Below are positions 13,371-22,603 of a stretch of 41,791 bases of DNA, piece by piece (position 1 is the first letter of the stretch; each line of letters opens with the position of its first letter). The stretch spans positions 1 through 41,791 of IMG/VR virus record IMGVR_UViG_3300037143_000045. The stretch is one strand, 5' to 3'. Made by a program: the position numbers and the translations under genes. Origin of the DNA: a virus. The notes beneath the pieces were generated by a model that did no database searches, had not been told where the DNA came from, and saw only the letters and a list, made by a program, of their open reading frames with translations.

Positions 13371-13829
13371 ATGTCCAGACCGCGCACACCGACCGCCGTC
13401 CTCGAACTAAAGGGATCGTTCCGCAAGAATCCCAAGCGGGGTGAGGAGCGAGCATTCGAGCCGCGGTCGACCGGCCATTGTGAGCCACCGGCACAGTTCC
13501 TGCGCACGGACGTCTCCGAGTTCGCGCGCTACCTGGCGATCTGGAAGGAGACGGTTGCGATTTGCTGGTGGCTGACGCCAGCCGAGGCCGGTCCGCTCGC
13601 CAGCTATTGTCGTTTGAAGGACAAGGAAAACCGCGGCGTAGCGAAGCCGGCGGATCTCAGCAACCTCATCAAGCTGTATCCGATTTTGGGCATGACGCAG
13701 GATGGAAGAGCAAAGTTCAGAGAACGCGGCGCGGAAGCGCTCGGCGAAGGCGCCTCGAAAGGCCCGCACGCGCAAGCCGACGACTGGGAGAACATCGCCG
13801 GCGAAGCCGAGCGCCTCCGAATCGTCTAA
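13371..13829 (+). CDS. terminase small subunit (P27-family type)
   Basis: The 152-aa product opens with MSRPRTPTAVLELKGSFRKN, the standard N-terminus of P27-type small terminases, and continues with a helical domain including TPAEAGPLASYCRLKDK and a C-terminal helix. It recognises packaging-initiation DNA and hands it to the large subunit. It overlaps the large-subunit frame by 128 bp if the longest large-subunit start is used. Confidence 0.88.
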   Translation: MSRPRTPTAVLELKGSFRKNPKRGEERAFEPRSTGHCEPPAQFLRTDVSEFARYLAIWKETVAICWWLTPAEAGPLASYCRLKDKENRGVAKPADLSNLIKLYPILGMTQDGRAKFRERGAEALGEGASKGPHAQADDWENIAGEAERLRIV

Positions 13830-15561
13830 GCGCAACTATGCCGAGATCGCGCACCGCTATGCGCGCGACGTCGTCGCCGGTCTCGTTCCGGCCTGCAAGT
13901 GGGTGCGTCTGGCATGCCGGCGTCACCTGCGGGATCTCGCAAGGTCTCGCGAGAAGGATTATCTGTATCGGTTTGACGCGGCCCGGGCGAACCTGCCTTG
14001 CCGCTTCATCGAGAAGCTGCCGCACACGCGTGGCCAGTGGGCGCGTGTGCGGCGCGGACATTCAAACCGGATCCAGCTCGAGCCGTGGCAGATCTTCATC
14101 GTCTGCGCGATCTTCGGCTGGATCAACAAGGCGACGCGCTTCCGCCGTTTCGCCGAGGCCTACATCAAGGTGCCTCGGAAAAACGCGAAGAGCACCCTCG
14201 CCGCGGCGATCGGCCTGTACATGCTCATGGCCGACGGCGAGTACTCCGCGGAGGTCTACAGCGGCGCGACGAAAGAGAAGCAGGCCATGGAGGTCTTCAA
14301 GACCGCATGGCGCATGGTCAGGAAGACGCCGGCGCTGGAGGATTATTTCGGGATCGAGTCGGCGATCAAATCGCTGTATCGCCGGGAGGACGGGAGCAAG
14401 TTCGAACCGCTGGTGGGGGATCCCGGGGACGGCGCCTCGCCCAGCTGCGCGATCGTCGACGAGTATCACGAGCACGACACCTCGATCCTGCACGACACGA
14501 TGCAGACCGGGATGGGTTCGCGGGAGCAGGGGCTGGTCATCGACATCACGACCGCGGGCAGCAAGATCGAGGGCCCGTGTCACATCCTCGAACGCGACGT
14601 CGAGAAGCTCCTCGACGGTTTGGTCGAGAACGATGCGCTGTTCGGCATCATGTACGGGATCGACCTGGAGCCGTACGAATGGGACGGCGTCAAGGTGCCG
14701 GTCGACGACTGGAAAACGGAGACCGCGCTTCGCAAAGCGAATCCGAACTACGGCGTCTCGGTGTTCGCGACGTTCCTGCAGAAGCAACTGCGTGAGGCGA
14801 TCCAGAGCGCGCACAAGCAAAACACGTTCAAGACAAAGCACGAGAACGTGTGGGTCAACGCGGCGATCGGGTATTACAACGTGGAGGCCTGGCGCCGCTG
14901 TGCGGATCCAAGCCTGAATCTCGATCAGTTCAGGCGCGAGAAGTGCTGGGAAGGCACCGATCTCGGAGCGAAGGACGATCTGGCTTCGAGGGTTAAGGTG
15001 TTTCGCCGCATCGTCGGTGGCGCGGTGCACTACTACGTGTTCGGCCGGCATTATGTGCCGCACGACCGGGCGATGGATGGGGACCATTCGCACTACGAAC
15101 GCTGGATTGCCGACAACCAGCTGCAGGCGCATGCCGGCGCGGAGATCCAGCTGGAAGCGATCCAGAAGGAAATCGAGGACGAACTCGGGACCTTCGACTT
15201 TCAGTGTTTGGCTTTCGATCCATGGGGGGCTCTGCAAATGCAGCAGGAACTCGCGCTGAAGCTCTCCGAGGATGTGGTGCTGAGCATCCCGCAGACGGTG
15301 CAGTACCTGTCGGCGCCGATGAAGGAGATCAACGCCGCCTCGCTGGCCGGCAGGATCCATCACGACGGCGATCCGGTGCTGGCCTGGGCCATCTCGAATG
15401 TGATCGCGCGCGAGGACAACAACGAGAACGTGTTTCCGCGTAAGGAAAAAGGCGGGAACCAGAAGATCGACCCGCACAGCGCGCTGTTGAACGCGATGAA
15501 CCGGGCCATGGTGGGCGACACGCGTCGCCCGTTTACGCCGCCGATGATGGGGTACATGTGA
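13702..15561 (+). CDS. terL: terminase large subunit (HK97-like TerL)
   Basis: Up to 619 aa. The ATPase domain has Walker A VPRKNAKST (residues 157-165), preceded by LEPWQIFIVCAIFGW. Walker B is CAIVDEYHEHD (D253, E254), followed by the coupling segment DITTAG. The C-terminal nuclease domain shows GTDLGAKDDLAS and FDPWGALQM. The segment RNYAEIAHRYARDVVAG, where homologues usually begin, is about 43 residues in; the first part is basic and low-complexity, so a start inside the overlap nearer 13830 is possible. It drives ATP-dependent DNA packaging. Confidence 0.95.
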   Translation: MEEQSSENAARKRSAKAPRKARTRKPTTGRTSPAKPSASESSKRNYAEIAHRYARDVVAGLVPACKWVRLACRRHLRDLARSREKDYLYRFDAARANLPCRFIEKLPHTRGQWARVRRGHSNRIQLEPWQIFIVCAIFGWINKATRFRRFAEAYIKVPRKNAKSTLAAAIGLYMLMADGEYSAEVYSGATKEKQAMEVFKTAWRMVRKTPALEDYFGIESAIKSLYRREDGSKFEPLVGDPGDGASPSCAIVDEYHEHDTSILHDTMQTGMGSREQGLVIDITTAGSKIEGPCHILERDVEKLLDGLVENDALFGIMYGIDLEPYEWDGVKVPVDDWKTETALRKANPNYGVSVFATFLQKQLREAIQSAHKQNTFKTKHENVWVNAAIGYYNVEAWRRCADPSLNLDQFRREKCWEGTDLGAKDDLASRVKVFRRIVGGAVHYYVFGRHYVPHDRAMDGDHSHYERWIADNQLQAHAGAEIQLEAIQKEIEDELGTFDFQCLAFDPWGALQMQQELALKLSEDVVLSIPQTVQYLSAPMKEINAASLAGRIHHDGDPVLAWAISNVIAREDNNENVFPRKEKGGNQKIDPHSALLNAMNRAMVGDTRRPFTPPMMGYM

Positions 15562-15749
15562 AACCAGAGTGGATGCAGCTGGCGAAGCGTCTGGCCACGG
15601 ATCTGATGTTCCTCGCCGGCCTCGCTCTCGCGATCTTCGGTGTTTGGGTTTGGTCGCATCCATTGGGCCTGATCGTGGGAGGAATAGTCCTCGCGGCGCT
15701 CGGCTTTCTTTTCGGTTATGACCCGGCAACCCTGCGGAGACGCCCGTGA
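15558..15749 (+). CDS. small two-helix membrane protein between terminase and portal
   Basis: This 63-aa protein has a GTG start overlapping the TerL stop (GTGA). It has two hydrophobic helices (about residues 13-32 and 34-52) and a basic tail, RRRP. The next gene again overlaps by GTGA. Small membrane proteins in this slot occur in some HK97-like phages; the role is unknown. Confidence 0.6.
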   Translation: MKPEWMQLAKRLATDLMFLAGLALAIFGVWVWSHPLGLIVGGIVLAALGFLFGYDPATLRRRP

Positions 15750-17392
15750 CGATTGTCAGTTCGCTGGCTCGAGGCTTTTACGGCGCGCGCGCGGATCTCG
15801 CCGGCGCGCCGGCGCCGTGGGACGATTACTGGTACACGCCGATCGGAGCGCCCTCGGTCTCCGGGATGAGGGTGACGCCGGAAACGGCGAAACGGCTGGC
15901 TACGGTGATCGCCGCGGTGGGGGCCAAGTCGCGCGCCCTGGCCGTTCTGCCCTGTCTCATCTATACGGACATCCCGGGCGGCGGAAAGAAAGTCGTTCGC
16001 AAGCACCCGCTGTTTCCGATTTTGCATTCGCGGCCGAACGACATGCAGACGGCGTTCGAGTTCTACCAGATGCTGCAGGGGCATGTGGAGCTGCGCGGAA
16101 ATGCCTATGCGGAGATTCTGACCAGCAGCCGCGGTGTGATCGGCGAACTGATCCCGATGCATCCGGATCACGTTCGGGTCGAGATGCTCAGCAGTGGCCG
16201 GCTGCGCTACATCTATAACGACCCGCTCACAAACTCAACGCGGACGCTGCTGCAGGGCGAAGTGTTTCATGTTCGCGACTGGGCCGATTCCCGCGCGGTG
16301 GGGCAGTCGCGCATCACCATGGCGATGGACGTCTATGGCGTCGCCCTGGCGCAGCAGGATTACGCCGGCAAGTTCCTGAAGAACGACGCTGCGTCGGGAG
16401 TTATCGTTACCGGCACAAATTTCGAAACGAAGCAGGCCGAGGAGGAATATAAAGCCGCCTTTCTGGCTTCGGCAACGGGGGAAAACCGGCACAAGATTAA
16501 GCTGCTGCCGCCCGGCGTCGATATCAAGACGCTGGGAGTCAAGCCCAGCGACATGCAGTTGCTCGACGCCTCGAAGGCCTCCGACATCAAGATTTGCTCG
16601 ATCCACAACATCCTGCCGCACCTGATTGGGGTTGACACGGGTCGTGCGGCCACTTACGCGAGCGTCGAGCAATTCAACCTGATGCATGCGCAGCAGTCGG
16701 TCCTGCCGATGGCGGTGATGTGGGAGCAGGCGATTCAGCGCGATCTGATGGACGACGATCGCTTTTATGCCAAGTTCTCCCTGGCGGAACTATTGCGCGG
16801 CGACTTCGCGACGCGCACGACCGGCTATGCGGTGGCCATCGAGCATGGCTGGCTGTCGCCTGACGACGTCCGCGAGCTCGAGGATATGAACCCGATTAAG
16901 GGCGGCATCGGGCGTCAGTACTTCCGGCCTCTGAACTGGACGACGCTCGATGCGCCGGCCGCGCTGCCGCCATCGTCCGGGAATCAGGATGGAGTTTCCG
17001 AGGAGGACGACGATCAGGAGCCGGAAACGGGATCGGGCGCCGATCCGCAGGATCAGTCCGCACTGCGCTCCCGTCTTGAGCTGATGGCGCAGGACAGCGC
17101 CGCGCGCTGTGTCCGTCGCGAAGTGAATGCATTGCGGAAGATGGTGCAGAACGAGGCCTCCGCACCACAGATCGAGCAGTTTTATGCAGAGCACTTCCGC
17201 TTCATCTGCGGAGTGTTTCACTTCACCTCGCTCGCGACGGTCAGGGCGAAGCAAGGTTGCGATGCGCGCAAGTCGGAATTTACGCGGTGGATGGCCGAAG
17301 GGGACGCCGCGAACGCTATTCGCTGGATCGAAACGGTGGCCGCCACGCAACCGGCGGCTCTGGCAGCCCTCGCGGTGGAAGGAGTCCTTTGA
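15746..17392 (+). CDS. portal protein (HK97 family)
   Basis: The product is 548 aa with a GTG start. Typical portal blocks are seen: TAKRLATVIAAVGAKSRALA (residues 50-69), FEFYQMLQGHVELRGNAYAEI, the stem segment with VFHVRDWAD, and then LPHLIGVDTGRAATYASVEQ (about 293-312), the hallmark of HK97-type portals. From about residue 410 an acidic linker leads into a helical C-terminal extension. It forms the dodecameric DNA channel at one capsid vertex. Confidence 0.95.
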   Translation: MTIVSSLARGFYGARADLAGAPAPWDDYWYTPIGAPSVSGMRVTPETAKRLATVIAAVGAKSRALAVLPCLIYTDIPGGGKKVVRKHPLFPILHSRPNDMQTAFEFYQMLQGHVELRGNAYAEILTSSRGVIGELIPMHPDHVRVEMLSSGRLRYIYNDPLTNSTRTLLQGEVFHVRDWADSRAVGQSRITMAMDVYGVALAQQDYAGKFLKNDAASGVIVTGTNFETKQAEEEYKAAFLASATGENRHKIKLLPPGVDIKTLGVKPSDMQLLDASKASDIKICSIHNILPHLIGVDTGRAATYASVEQFNLMHAQQSVLPMAVMWEQAIQRDLMDDDRFYAKFSLAELLRGDFATRTTGYAVAIEHGWLSPDDVRELEDMNPIKGGIGRQYFRPLNWTTLDAPAALPPSSGNQDGVSEEDDDQEPETGSGADPQDQSALRSRLELMAQDSAARCVRREVNALRKMVQNEASAPQIEQFYAEHFRFICGVFHFTSLATVRAKQGCDARKSEFTRWMAEGDAANAIRWIETVAATQPAALAALAVEGVL

Positions 17393-18543
17393 TGCAATAT
17401 TCGCGGATCGTTCGCGCTGTCTATTCCTCGGTCTGGGCGATTTTGCCGGAAAAGCTGCAGGCGATCGCGGAGTTTCTGAATGTGAGAATCGCCGGCGGCG
17501 CGGTCTCGCCCGATCTGATCGCGGCGATCCGCGCGGAGAATGCGGTCGCAGCCTCGCGCATGCGGGCTCTCTCGGCCGACAAGCCGGGCTCGGTGATGGT
17601 GCTGCCGCTCTTCGGCATCATCAATCAGCGCTACGCGGGCGACTTCTCCGGGCCCAGCGGAACCTCGGTGCAGCAATTCACCCAGCAGTTTCGCCAGGCG
17701 ATGAACGATCCCAACGTTAAGGCAATCGTGATTGACGTCGATTCGCCCGGCGGCACGGTCTCCGGCGTCGACGAGCTCGCCACCGAGATTTACAACGCGC
17801 GAAAGCAGGGAACGAAAAAGATCACGGCGGTTTCAGATTGCCTCTGCGCCAGCGCCGCCTATTGGATCGCGTCTCAGGCCAACGAAGTAGTCGTCAGTCC
17901 AACCTCACTCACCGGCTCGATCGGCGTGTACCAGCTGCACGAAGACGATTCGGAGATGTTGAGCCAGGTGGGCGTCAAGGTTACGCTGATCTCGGCCGGA
18001 CCTTACAAGACGGAGGGCAACAACTACGAGCCTCTCGGCGAGGAAGCGAGGGTCGCGATGCAGGGCATGGTGGACGACTTCTACGGGATGTTTACGAAGG
18101 CGGTTGCCCGCGGTCGCGGCGTCGCCGTCAAGGCAGTCAGCGGAGGATTCGGCCAGGGCCGCGTGCTCACGGCGCAGGATGCCGTCAAGCAGGGTCTCGC
18201 CGACAGAATCGCGACGCTCGACGAAGTGCTGGCGAAGTTCGGCGTGAAGCAATCCGCGGGCTCGTCGGCCGCGACTGAGCCGCCGGCGATCGCGGAATCC
18301 GGATCCGCACTGCGCGCGGACACGGTGATCGATGACGACAATGTCGACGATGCCTCCGACGCGGAGTGCAGCTGCGAATGCGAAGGGTGCGTCGCCGGCG
18401 ACTGCGGCTCCTGCACGCATGAGGGCTGCGATCCGGAAGCAGAAGACTGTCAGGGCTGCGCAATGGCCTCCGGCGCGGCGAAGAAAGGCGCGAATCCGGC
18501 GGCAGCTGCGCGGTCGCGTCGGCTGCGGCTGGCGCGTATTTAA
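17392..18543 (+). CDS. S49-family (SppA-like) prohead protease with Cys-rich tail
   Basis: ATG 17392 follows AAGGAG and overlaps the portal stop. The 383-aa product has a serine-lysine protease core: DSPGGTVSGVDELA (residues 117-130), CASAAYW with nucleophile S154, and GPYKTEGN with general base K206. The 52-residue Ser-Lys spacing equals that of Bacillus SppA (S147/K199). The tail (about 320-383) is acidic with at least ten cysteines in CxC and CxxC pairs, unusual for this family. It processes the capsid scaffold during head maturation. Confidence 0.92.
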   Translation: MQYSRIVRAVYSSVWAILPEKLQAIAEFLNVRIAGGAVSPDLIAAIRAENAVAASRMRALSADKPGSVMVLPLFGIINQRYAGDFSGPSGTSVQQFTQQFRQAMNDPNVKAIVIDVDSPGGTVSGVDELATEIYNARKQGTKKITAVSDCLCASAAYWIASQANEVVVSPTSLTGSIGVYQLHEDDSEMLSQVGVKVTLISAGPYKTEGNNYEPLGEEARVAMQGMVDDFYGMFTKAVARGRGVAVKAVSGGFGQGRVLTAQDAVKQGLADRIATLDEVLAKFGVKQSAGSSAATEPPAIAESGSALRADTVIDDDNVDDASDAECSCECEGCVAGDCGSCTHEGCDPEAEDCQGCAMASGAAKKGANPAAAARSRRLRLARI

Positions 18544-18577
18544 CGCACCTGCGAAATTGCACAATTCATGAAGTTCC

Positions 18578-18591
18578 CCGGCCAAAGCCGG
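18578..18591 (+). promoter_or_regulatory. hairpin in the capsid gene leader
   Basis: CCGGC-CAAA-GCCGG forms a short stem 90 bases before the capsid start, with TTATCCC after it. Farther on is a palindrome ACGTGCACGT (18641-18650). The 139-bp gap 18544-18682 contains no gene. It may terminate, protect or enhance the capsid mRNA. Confidence 0.35.
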
Positions 18592-18682
18592 TTATCCCTG
18601 GCGTCTGCCTCCGCCCGATGGCGGCGATCCGCGGCGCTTGACGTGCACGTAGTTTCGAACCGGGAAAAGAGAGGAATGGAAA

Positions 18683-19957
18683 ATGAATCTGCGCAAATTG
18701 CAGCAGGCGAAGGCAGCGGCGCTCGATAAGGCTGCCGCTCTTCAGAAGGCCGCGGAAAATCGGGATATGACGGCGGAAGAGAACACGGCTTTCGACGCGG
18801 CGGCGGCCGAGGCGGAAGGCCATCAGGCGAACATCGACCGCCTGCAGAAGTTGGCCACGCTTGAGCGCAACGCGCCCTCCGGCGTCGAAGTGGGCGACAG
18901 TCTCGCGGAGAAAAAGCCCTGGCGGAACAAGGGCGAATTCTTCGGAGCGGTCATCGGTTCGTATCAGAGCGGACACGCAAACATGGATCCGCGCCTGCGC
19001 GCCGCGCTGGGAGCGAACGAAAACGTGCCGGCGGAGGGCGGTTTCCCGATCGCGCCCGAATTCGTCACGGATCTGCTGCAGCGCAGCTACGATGTCGGCG
19101 AAGTCGCCAAGCGCTGCCGGAAGATGACCATGAACTCGCTGCGGATGATTCTCAACGCAGTCGACGAAACCAGCCGCGCCGACGGCAGCCGGTGGGGCGG
19201 CATTCTGGCCTACTGGGAGGCGGAAGGCGCACCCTACACGGGCACCAAGCCGAAGTTCCGGCAGGTACAGCTCGTCGCCAACAAGCTCATCGGTCTCGCG
19301 TATCTGACCGAGGAACTGATGGAGGATACCACCGCGGTGTCGTCCTATATCGAAGAGGTTTTCCCGAACGAATTCGGCTTCAAGATCGACGACGCCGTCA
19401 TTAATGGCAGCGGCGCGGGGCTGCCTCTGGGCGTGCTGAACGCCAAGAGCGCCGCCACCGTCGTGCAGGCCAAGGATTCCGGCCAGGCAACAGGCACGAT
19501 CTCGACCACAAACCTCCTCAACATGTGGGCCCGGCTGTGGGCTCCCTCCAGAAAGAACGCTTGCTGGTTTATCAACCAGTCGGCCGAGCCGCAGTTGTAC
19601 CCCCTCACCCTCGGTTCGCCGAGCCTCGGTCAGATCCTCATGTACACGCCGCCGGGGCAGAACGGCAACAACAGTCCTTACGGGCTGCTGTTCGGCCGTC
19701 CGGTGATTCCCATCGAGCAAACGGCGAATCTCTCCACCCAGGGCGACATCGTCCTGATGGATCCGACGCAGTACCTGCTCGCGCAACGCAACGAGGTTCG
19801 GGCCGACAGTTCCATCCATGTCGCCTTCCTCACCGGCGAGCTGGCGCTTCGCTTCATGGTGCGCCTCGATGGGCAGTGCTGGTGGAACAAGCCGCTGACG
19901 CCAAAAGCGACCAGCGCGCCTACGCTCTCGCCGGTTGTCACCCTGGCGACCCGGTAA
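18683..19957 (+). CDS. major capsid protein (HK97 fold)
   Basis: The 424-aa product has an N-terminal helical delta (scaffold) domain (residues 1-60, AEENTAFDAAAAEAEGHQAN). The mature HK97 fold follows: GGFPIAPEFVTDLLQ, the spine helix, LIGLAYLTEELMED, then GAGLPLGVLN and a C-terminal RADSSIHVAFLTGELALRF. It sits right after the protease that should cleave the delta domain, and a strong hairpin follows the gene. Confidence 0.95.
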   Translation: MNLRKLQQAKAAALDKAAALQKAAENRDMTAEENTAFDAAAAEAEGHQANIDRLQKLATLERNAPSGVEVGDSLAEKKPWRNKGEFFGAVIGSYQSGHANMDPRLRAALGANENVPAEGGFPIAPEFVTDLLQRSYDVGEVAKRCRKMTMNSLRMILNAVDETSRADGSRWGGILAYWEAEGAPYTGTKPKFRQVQLVANKLIGLAYLTEELMEDTTAVSSYIEEVFPNEFGFKIDDAVINGSGAGLPLGVLNAKSAATVVQAKDSGQATGTISTTNLLNMWARLWAPSRKNACWFINQSAEPQLYPLTLGSPSLGQILMYTPPGQNGNNSPYGLLFGRPVIPIEQTANLSTQGDIVLMDPTQYLLAQRNEVRADSSIHVAFLTGELALRFMVRLDGQCWWNKPLTPKATSAPTLSPVVTLATR

Positions 19958-19964
19958 TCGCTCG

Positions 19965-19994
19965 GGCGCGGCGGGCCTTACCGGTCGCCGCGCC
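19965..19994 (+). terminator. strong hairpin after the capsid gene
   Basis: GGCGCGGCG (19965-19973) pairs perfectly with CGCCGCGCC (19986-19994). The sequence after it is C/T-rich, not a pure T run, so it may be a leaky terminator or an mRNA-stabilising structure between the capsid gene and the next structural gene. Confidence 0.5.
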
Positions 19995-20047
19995 GGACCT
20001 CTCACTCTTCACCGCGCTCGGCTTTATGCCGGGAAAGGATTCGTGTC

Positions 20048-20527
20048 ATGGAACGAGGCTTTTGGGCAGCACAGGATGGGCACGTGGTCAGCGTCCTGTC
20101 GCCGCAGAATATGTCGGGCGGCGTCACCGGACAGATCTTCAACATGGAGGGTTACGAGCACGCCAGCATCCTCATCCAGCTGGGCGCTCAGGCGGCGGCG
20201 GCCACCAAGATTCTCCTCAACGCGTGCACCGATGCCGCCGGTGACGGAGCCGCCGCGCAGCCGTTCAACCTCTTCACGCAGGAGACAGCCGGTCTGTCGA
20301 ACGATGTTCTGTCGACGCGCCAGGCGGTCGCGGCCACGGGCTACACGCCTTCCGCCAACGCGAACATCTTCTACGTGATCGAGCTCGATGCTGCCAGCCT
20401 GCCGCAGGGTTCGCCCTATGTGCAACTGCAGATTACCAATGGCGCGAATGCGGATTACGTCTCGGCGGTGGCCGTCCTCTCCGCGGGGCGCTATACCGGC
20501 GATCAGTCGCCTTCCGCCACTTCGTAA
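20048..20527 (+). CDS. probable head decoration or minor structural protein
   Basis: The 159-aa product follows GGGAAAGGA. It has an N-terminal beta-rich section (QDGHVVSVLSPQNMSGG) and alternating strands with YVIELDAASLP and PYVQLQITNGANADYVSAVA. Its size, its beta content and its place directly behind the capsid gene suit a capsid-binding decoration protein. No family was recognised. Confidence 0.6.
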   Translation: MERGFWAAQDGHVVSVLSPQNMSGGVTGQIFNMEGYEHASILIQLGAQAAAATKILLNACTDAAGDGAAAQPFNLFTQETAGLSNDVLSTRQAVAATGYTPSANANIFYVIELDAASLPQGSPYVQLQITNGANADYVSAVAVLSAGRYTGDQSPSATS

Positions 20528-20534
20528 ACAGGGG

Positions 20535-20567
20535 TCCCGCCGGGCAGCAGTTCGCTCTCCGGCGGGA
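20535..20567 (+). terminator. intercistronic hairpin
   Basis: TCCCGCCGG (20535-20543) and CCGGCGGGA (20559-20567) form a perfect 9-bp stem. No T tract follows. Probably a partial terminator or a stability element, as after the capsid gene. Confidence 0.5.
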
Positions 20568-20608
20568 GCCTCGCGCCGCCTCGAAATGCTGGATGGAGGT
20601 ACCGAACA

Positions 20609-20914
20609 ATGGGAATGCGCGTTCTTCGAATTTCGAACGAGATCCTCGTTCAGATGTTTGCTCCGGGTCTACACCCCGGCGGCTACGAGGTCATCCGGGA
20701 TGGCCTGCCGGCCGACACGTGTATTCTGCACGTCTTTCACGACGGACCGCAGGGAGAGGTCGGCCTGAAGATCGCAAGCGCGGAGTTCGACGGACCAGGG
20801 GCGGGCGAGGCAGCTCCCCAGATTAGGCCGATTTTGCGAACGCTGCCACCGCGGGAAGAAGAGTCGCCGCGAGTTACGCGGGTGAAGCCCACTGACGAGG
20901 TCCGCGGGAAGTAG
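20609..20914 (+). CDS. hypothetical structural-region protein
   Basis: The 101-aa product has GGAGGT 8 bases before its ATG (a second ATG six bases on is possible). It has a beta-rich first half (MRVLRISNEILVQMFAPG) and an acidic, proline-rich second half. It lies between the decoration-type gene and the head-tail connector, so it is probably a head or joining protein. Unrecognised. Confidence 0.6.
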   Translation: MGMRVLRISNEILVQMFAPGLHPGGYEVIRDGLPADTCILHVFHDGPQGEVGLKIASAEFDGPGAGEAAPQIRPILRTLPPREEESPRVTRVKPTDEVRGK

Positions 20915-21787
20915 ATGGAATCGCTTCGACGCATCATCGCGCCCGCAGCCGAGCCGGTGGCTCTGGTGGATCTCAAGAATATGCTCGAGATCCCGGCCAC
21001 CGACACGACGCATGACACCACGCTGATGTCATTCCTGATTGCGGCCCGCGAGGACTATGAGGACTGGGCGCGGATGAAGCTCATCACGCAGACCTGGCTG
21101 CTGCGCTGCGATTCGTTCCCCTCGGTTTCGCTGCGCTACGACCGCAACGGCTATCCGCAGTATCAGCTGCCCTTCCCGCCGTTTCAGTCGGTCCAGTCGT
21201 TCCAGTACGTCGACACAAGCGGCACGGTACAGACGCTCACGCGCGACACGACCTACGGGACGAATCCCGCCGAGCCGTTTTACGGCTACCAGCTGGAGCC
21301 GGGCGGGCACACGATCCCGGCGCGGCTCACGCCGCCGTGGGCGCGGCCGTGGCCGCCACAGCGCATGGTGCCGGCGAACACGATGATCCAGTTTCGCTGC
21401 GGGTATGGGGGTCCGGTTATGGTGACGGCGCAGGAGAACAATCCTGTCATCGCGACGCCCGGCTTCGTCTTCAATCCGGACGACGCGCCCGCGATGGCGG
21501 GCGACACGGGGACGCCTATCTCGATTCCAGGCGCCGGATCGGGAAACGCGCCGCTGGTGACGAACGTGCTCTCGGTGGACGGATCCGGCAATGCCACGCT
21601 GGCGACGGCGCCGGCGCGCGCGGTTTCCGATGTGAGTGCCTGGCTCGGCCTGCAGGTCCCTCAGTCGACGAAGCTTTCTATCCTGTTTCACGCGCAGTTC
21701 TTCTTTGAGCAGGGAGCCGTCGTCGACCAGGCCGTGCCGCGCGTTGTCGCCAGTTTGCGCGGCGCAAAAAGGAACCTGGTGAGCTGA
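20915..21787 (+). CDS. head-tail connector protein (HK97 gp6-like)
   Basis: The product is 290 aa, starting right after the previous TAG. Its N-terminus LVDLKNMLEIP ... DTTLMSFLIAAREDYEDWA is the helical start of gp6-type connectors, and the middle has TQTWLLRCDSFP and YQLPFPPFQSVQSFQYVD. It is longer than usual because of a roughly 60-residue G/A/P-rich insert around residues 180-240. It forms the ring under the portal. Confidence 0.85.
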   Translation: MESLRRIIAPAAEPVALVDLKNMLEIPATDTTHDTTLMSFLIAAREDYEDWARMKLITQTWLLRCDSFPSVSLRYDRNGYPQYQLPFPPFQSVQSFQYVDTSGTVQTLTRDTTYGTNPAEPFYGYQLEPGGHTIPARLTPPWARPWPPQRMVPANTMIQFRCGYGGPVMVTAQENNPVIATPGFVFNPDDAPAMAGDTGTPISIPGAGSGNAPLVTNVLSVDGSGNATLATAPARAVSDVSAWLGLQVPQSTKLSILFHAQFFFEQGAVVDQAVPRVVASLRGAKRNLVS

Positions 21788-22170
21788 TGGGCGGCTTCGC
21801 GGGGATCTATCGGCCGGGCAACAACCCGCTCGTCGTCCGCGCGGGCGAGCTGCGGCATCCGATCGCGATCAACTCGCCCAGCTCCACGCCGGGCCCCGAT
21901 GGCGCCTCCGTCACGCCGTCCAGCTGGACGCCGGTACGGTCCACAAACGCCGCCATCTACACCGCCGGCGGCAGGGAAACCTCGCAGGCGAACCAGCTCG
22001 TGTCGGAATGCTCGCATGTCGTTAAGGTGCGCTGGACGCCGGATGTGCTCAAGGCCGGCTACCAGGTCGCTTTTGGATCGAGGACGTTCACCGTGCTCTA
22101 CATCGAGAACGTGCTCGAACGCAACCGCGTGCTGCTGCTGTACTGCAAGGAAGTCGACGGAGCGCAATAG
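21787..22170 (+). CDS. head closure protein (HK97 gp7 / SPP1 gp16-like)
   Basis: The product is 127 aa. It has the motif AGELRHPIAINSPSS, matching the first strand of head-tail adaptor/closure proteins, then TNAAIYTAGGRET and a final strand pattern GYQVAFGSRTFTVLYIENV. The start overlaps the connector stop. It seals the DNA-filled head and docks the tail. Confidence 0.82.
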   Translation: MGGFAGIYRPGNNPLVVRAGELRHPIAINSPSSTPGPDGASVTPSSWTPVRSTNAAIYTAGGRETSQANQLVSECSHVVKVRWTPDVLKAGYQVAFGSRTFTVLYIENVLERNRVLLLYCKEVDGAQ

Positions 22171-22587
22171 ATGGACATCGACGTCGGCATCACCGCGCTG
22201 CTCGCCGGAGACAGCGGCGTTCAGGCCAATCTGAAGATGGGCGGCGTAGAGTCCATTTTCGATGGCGTCGTGCCCGAGGACATCGCGCAGTATCCCTGCC
22301 TCGCGTACCAGTGGGTGGGCGGCAGCAACGATCCGGGGCTCACCAGCGCAGGCCCGCGGCGCTCGCGCCTGCAGATCGATTGCTGGGGCCTCACGAAACC
22401 GCAGGCGAAGACGCTGGCGAACGCCGTGGCGCATCTGCTGGACGGCTATTCCGGCGTTCTCAGCGACGGCACGACGGTGATGAGCTGCTGGATCATCAAT
22501 CCGCCCGGCGTCGATTTCTTCAGCGGCGACTCGCGCTTCCGTCGCCGCATGCTCGAGTTCTACGTGCTGCACAACTTCACCCCATAA
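22171..22587 (+). CDS. tail completion protein (DUF3168-like)
   Basis: The 138-aa product starts directly after the previous TAG. The pattern ITALLAGDSGVQANL, later CLAYQWVG, RSRLQIDCWG, QAKTLANAVAHLL and a terminal strand RRRMLEFYV is that of tail terminator/completion proteins of siphoviruses. It caps the tail tube at the head-proximal end. Confidence 0.82.
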   Translation: MDIDVGITALLAGDSGVQANLKMGGVESIFDGVVPEDIAQYPCLAYQWVGGSNDPGLTSAGPRRSRLQIDCWGLTKPQAKTLANAVAHLLDGYSGVLSDGTTVMSCWIINPPGVDFFSGDSRFRRRMLEFYVLHNFTP

Positions 22588-22603
22588 ACAGGAGGACACG
22601 CAC

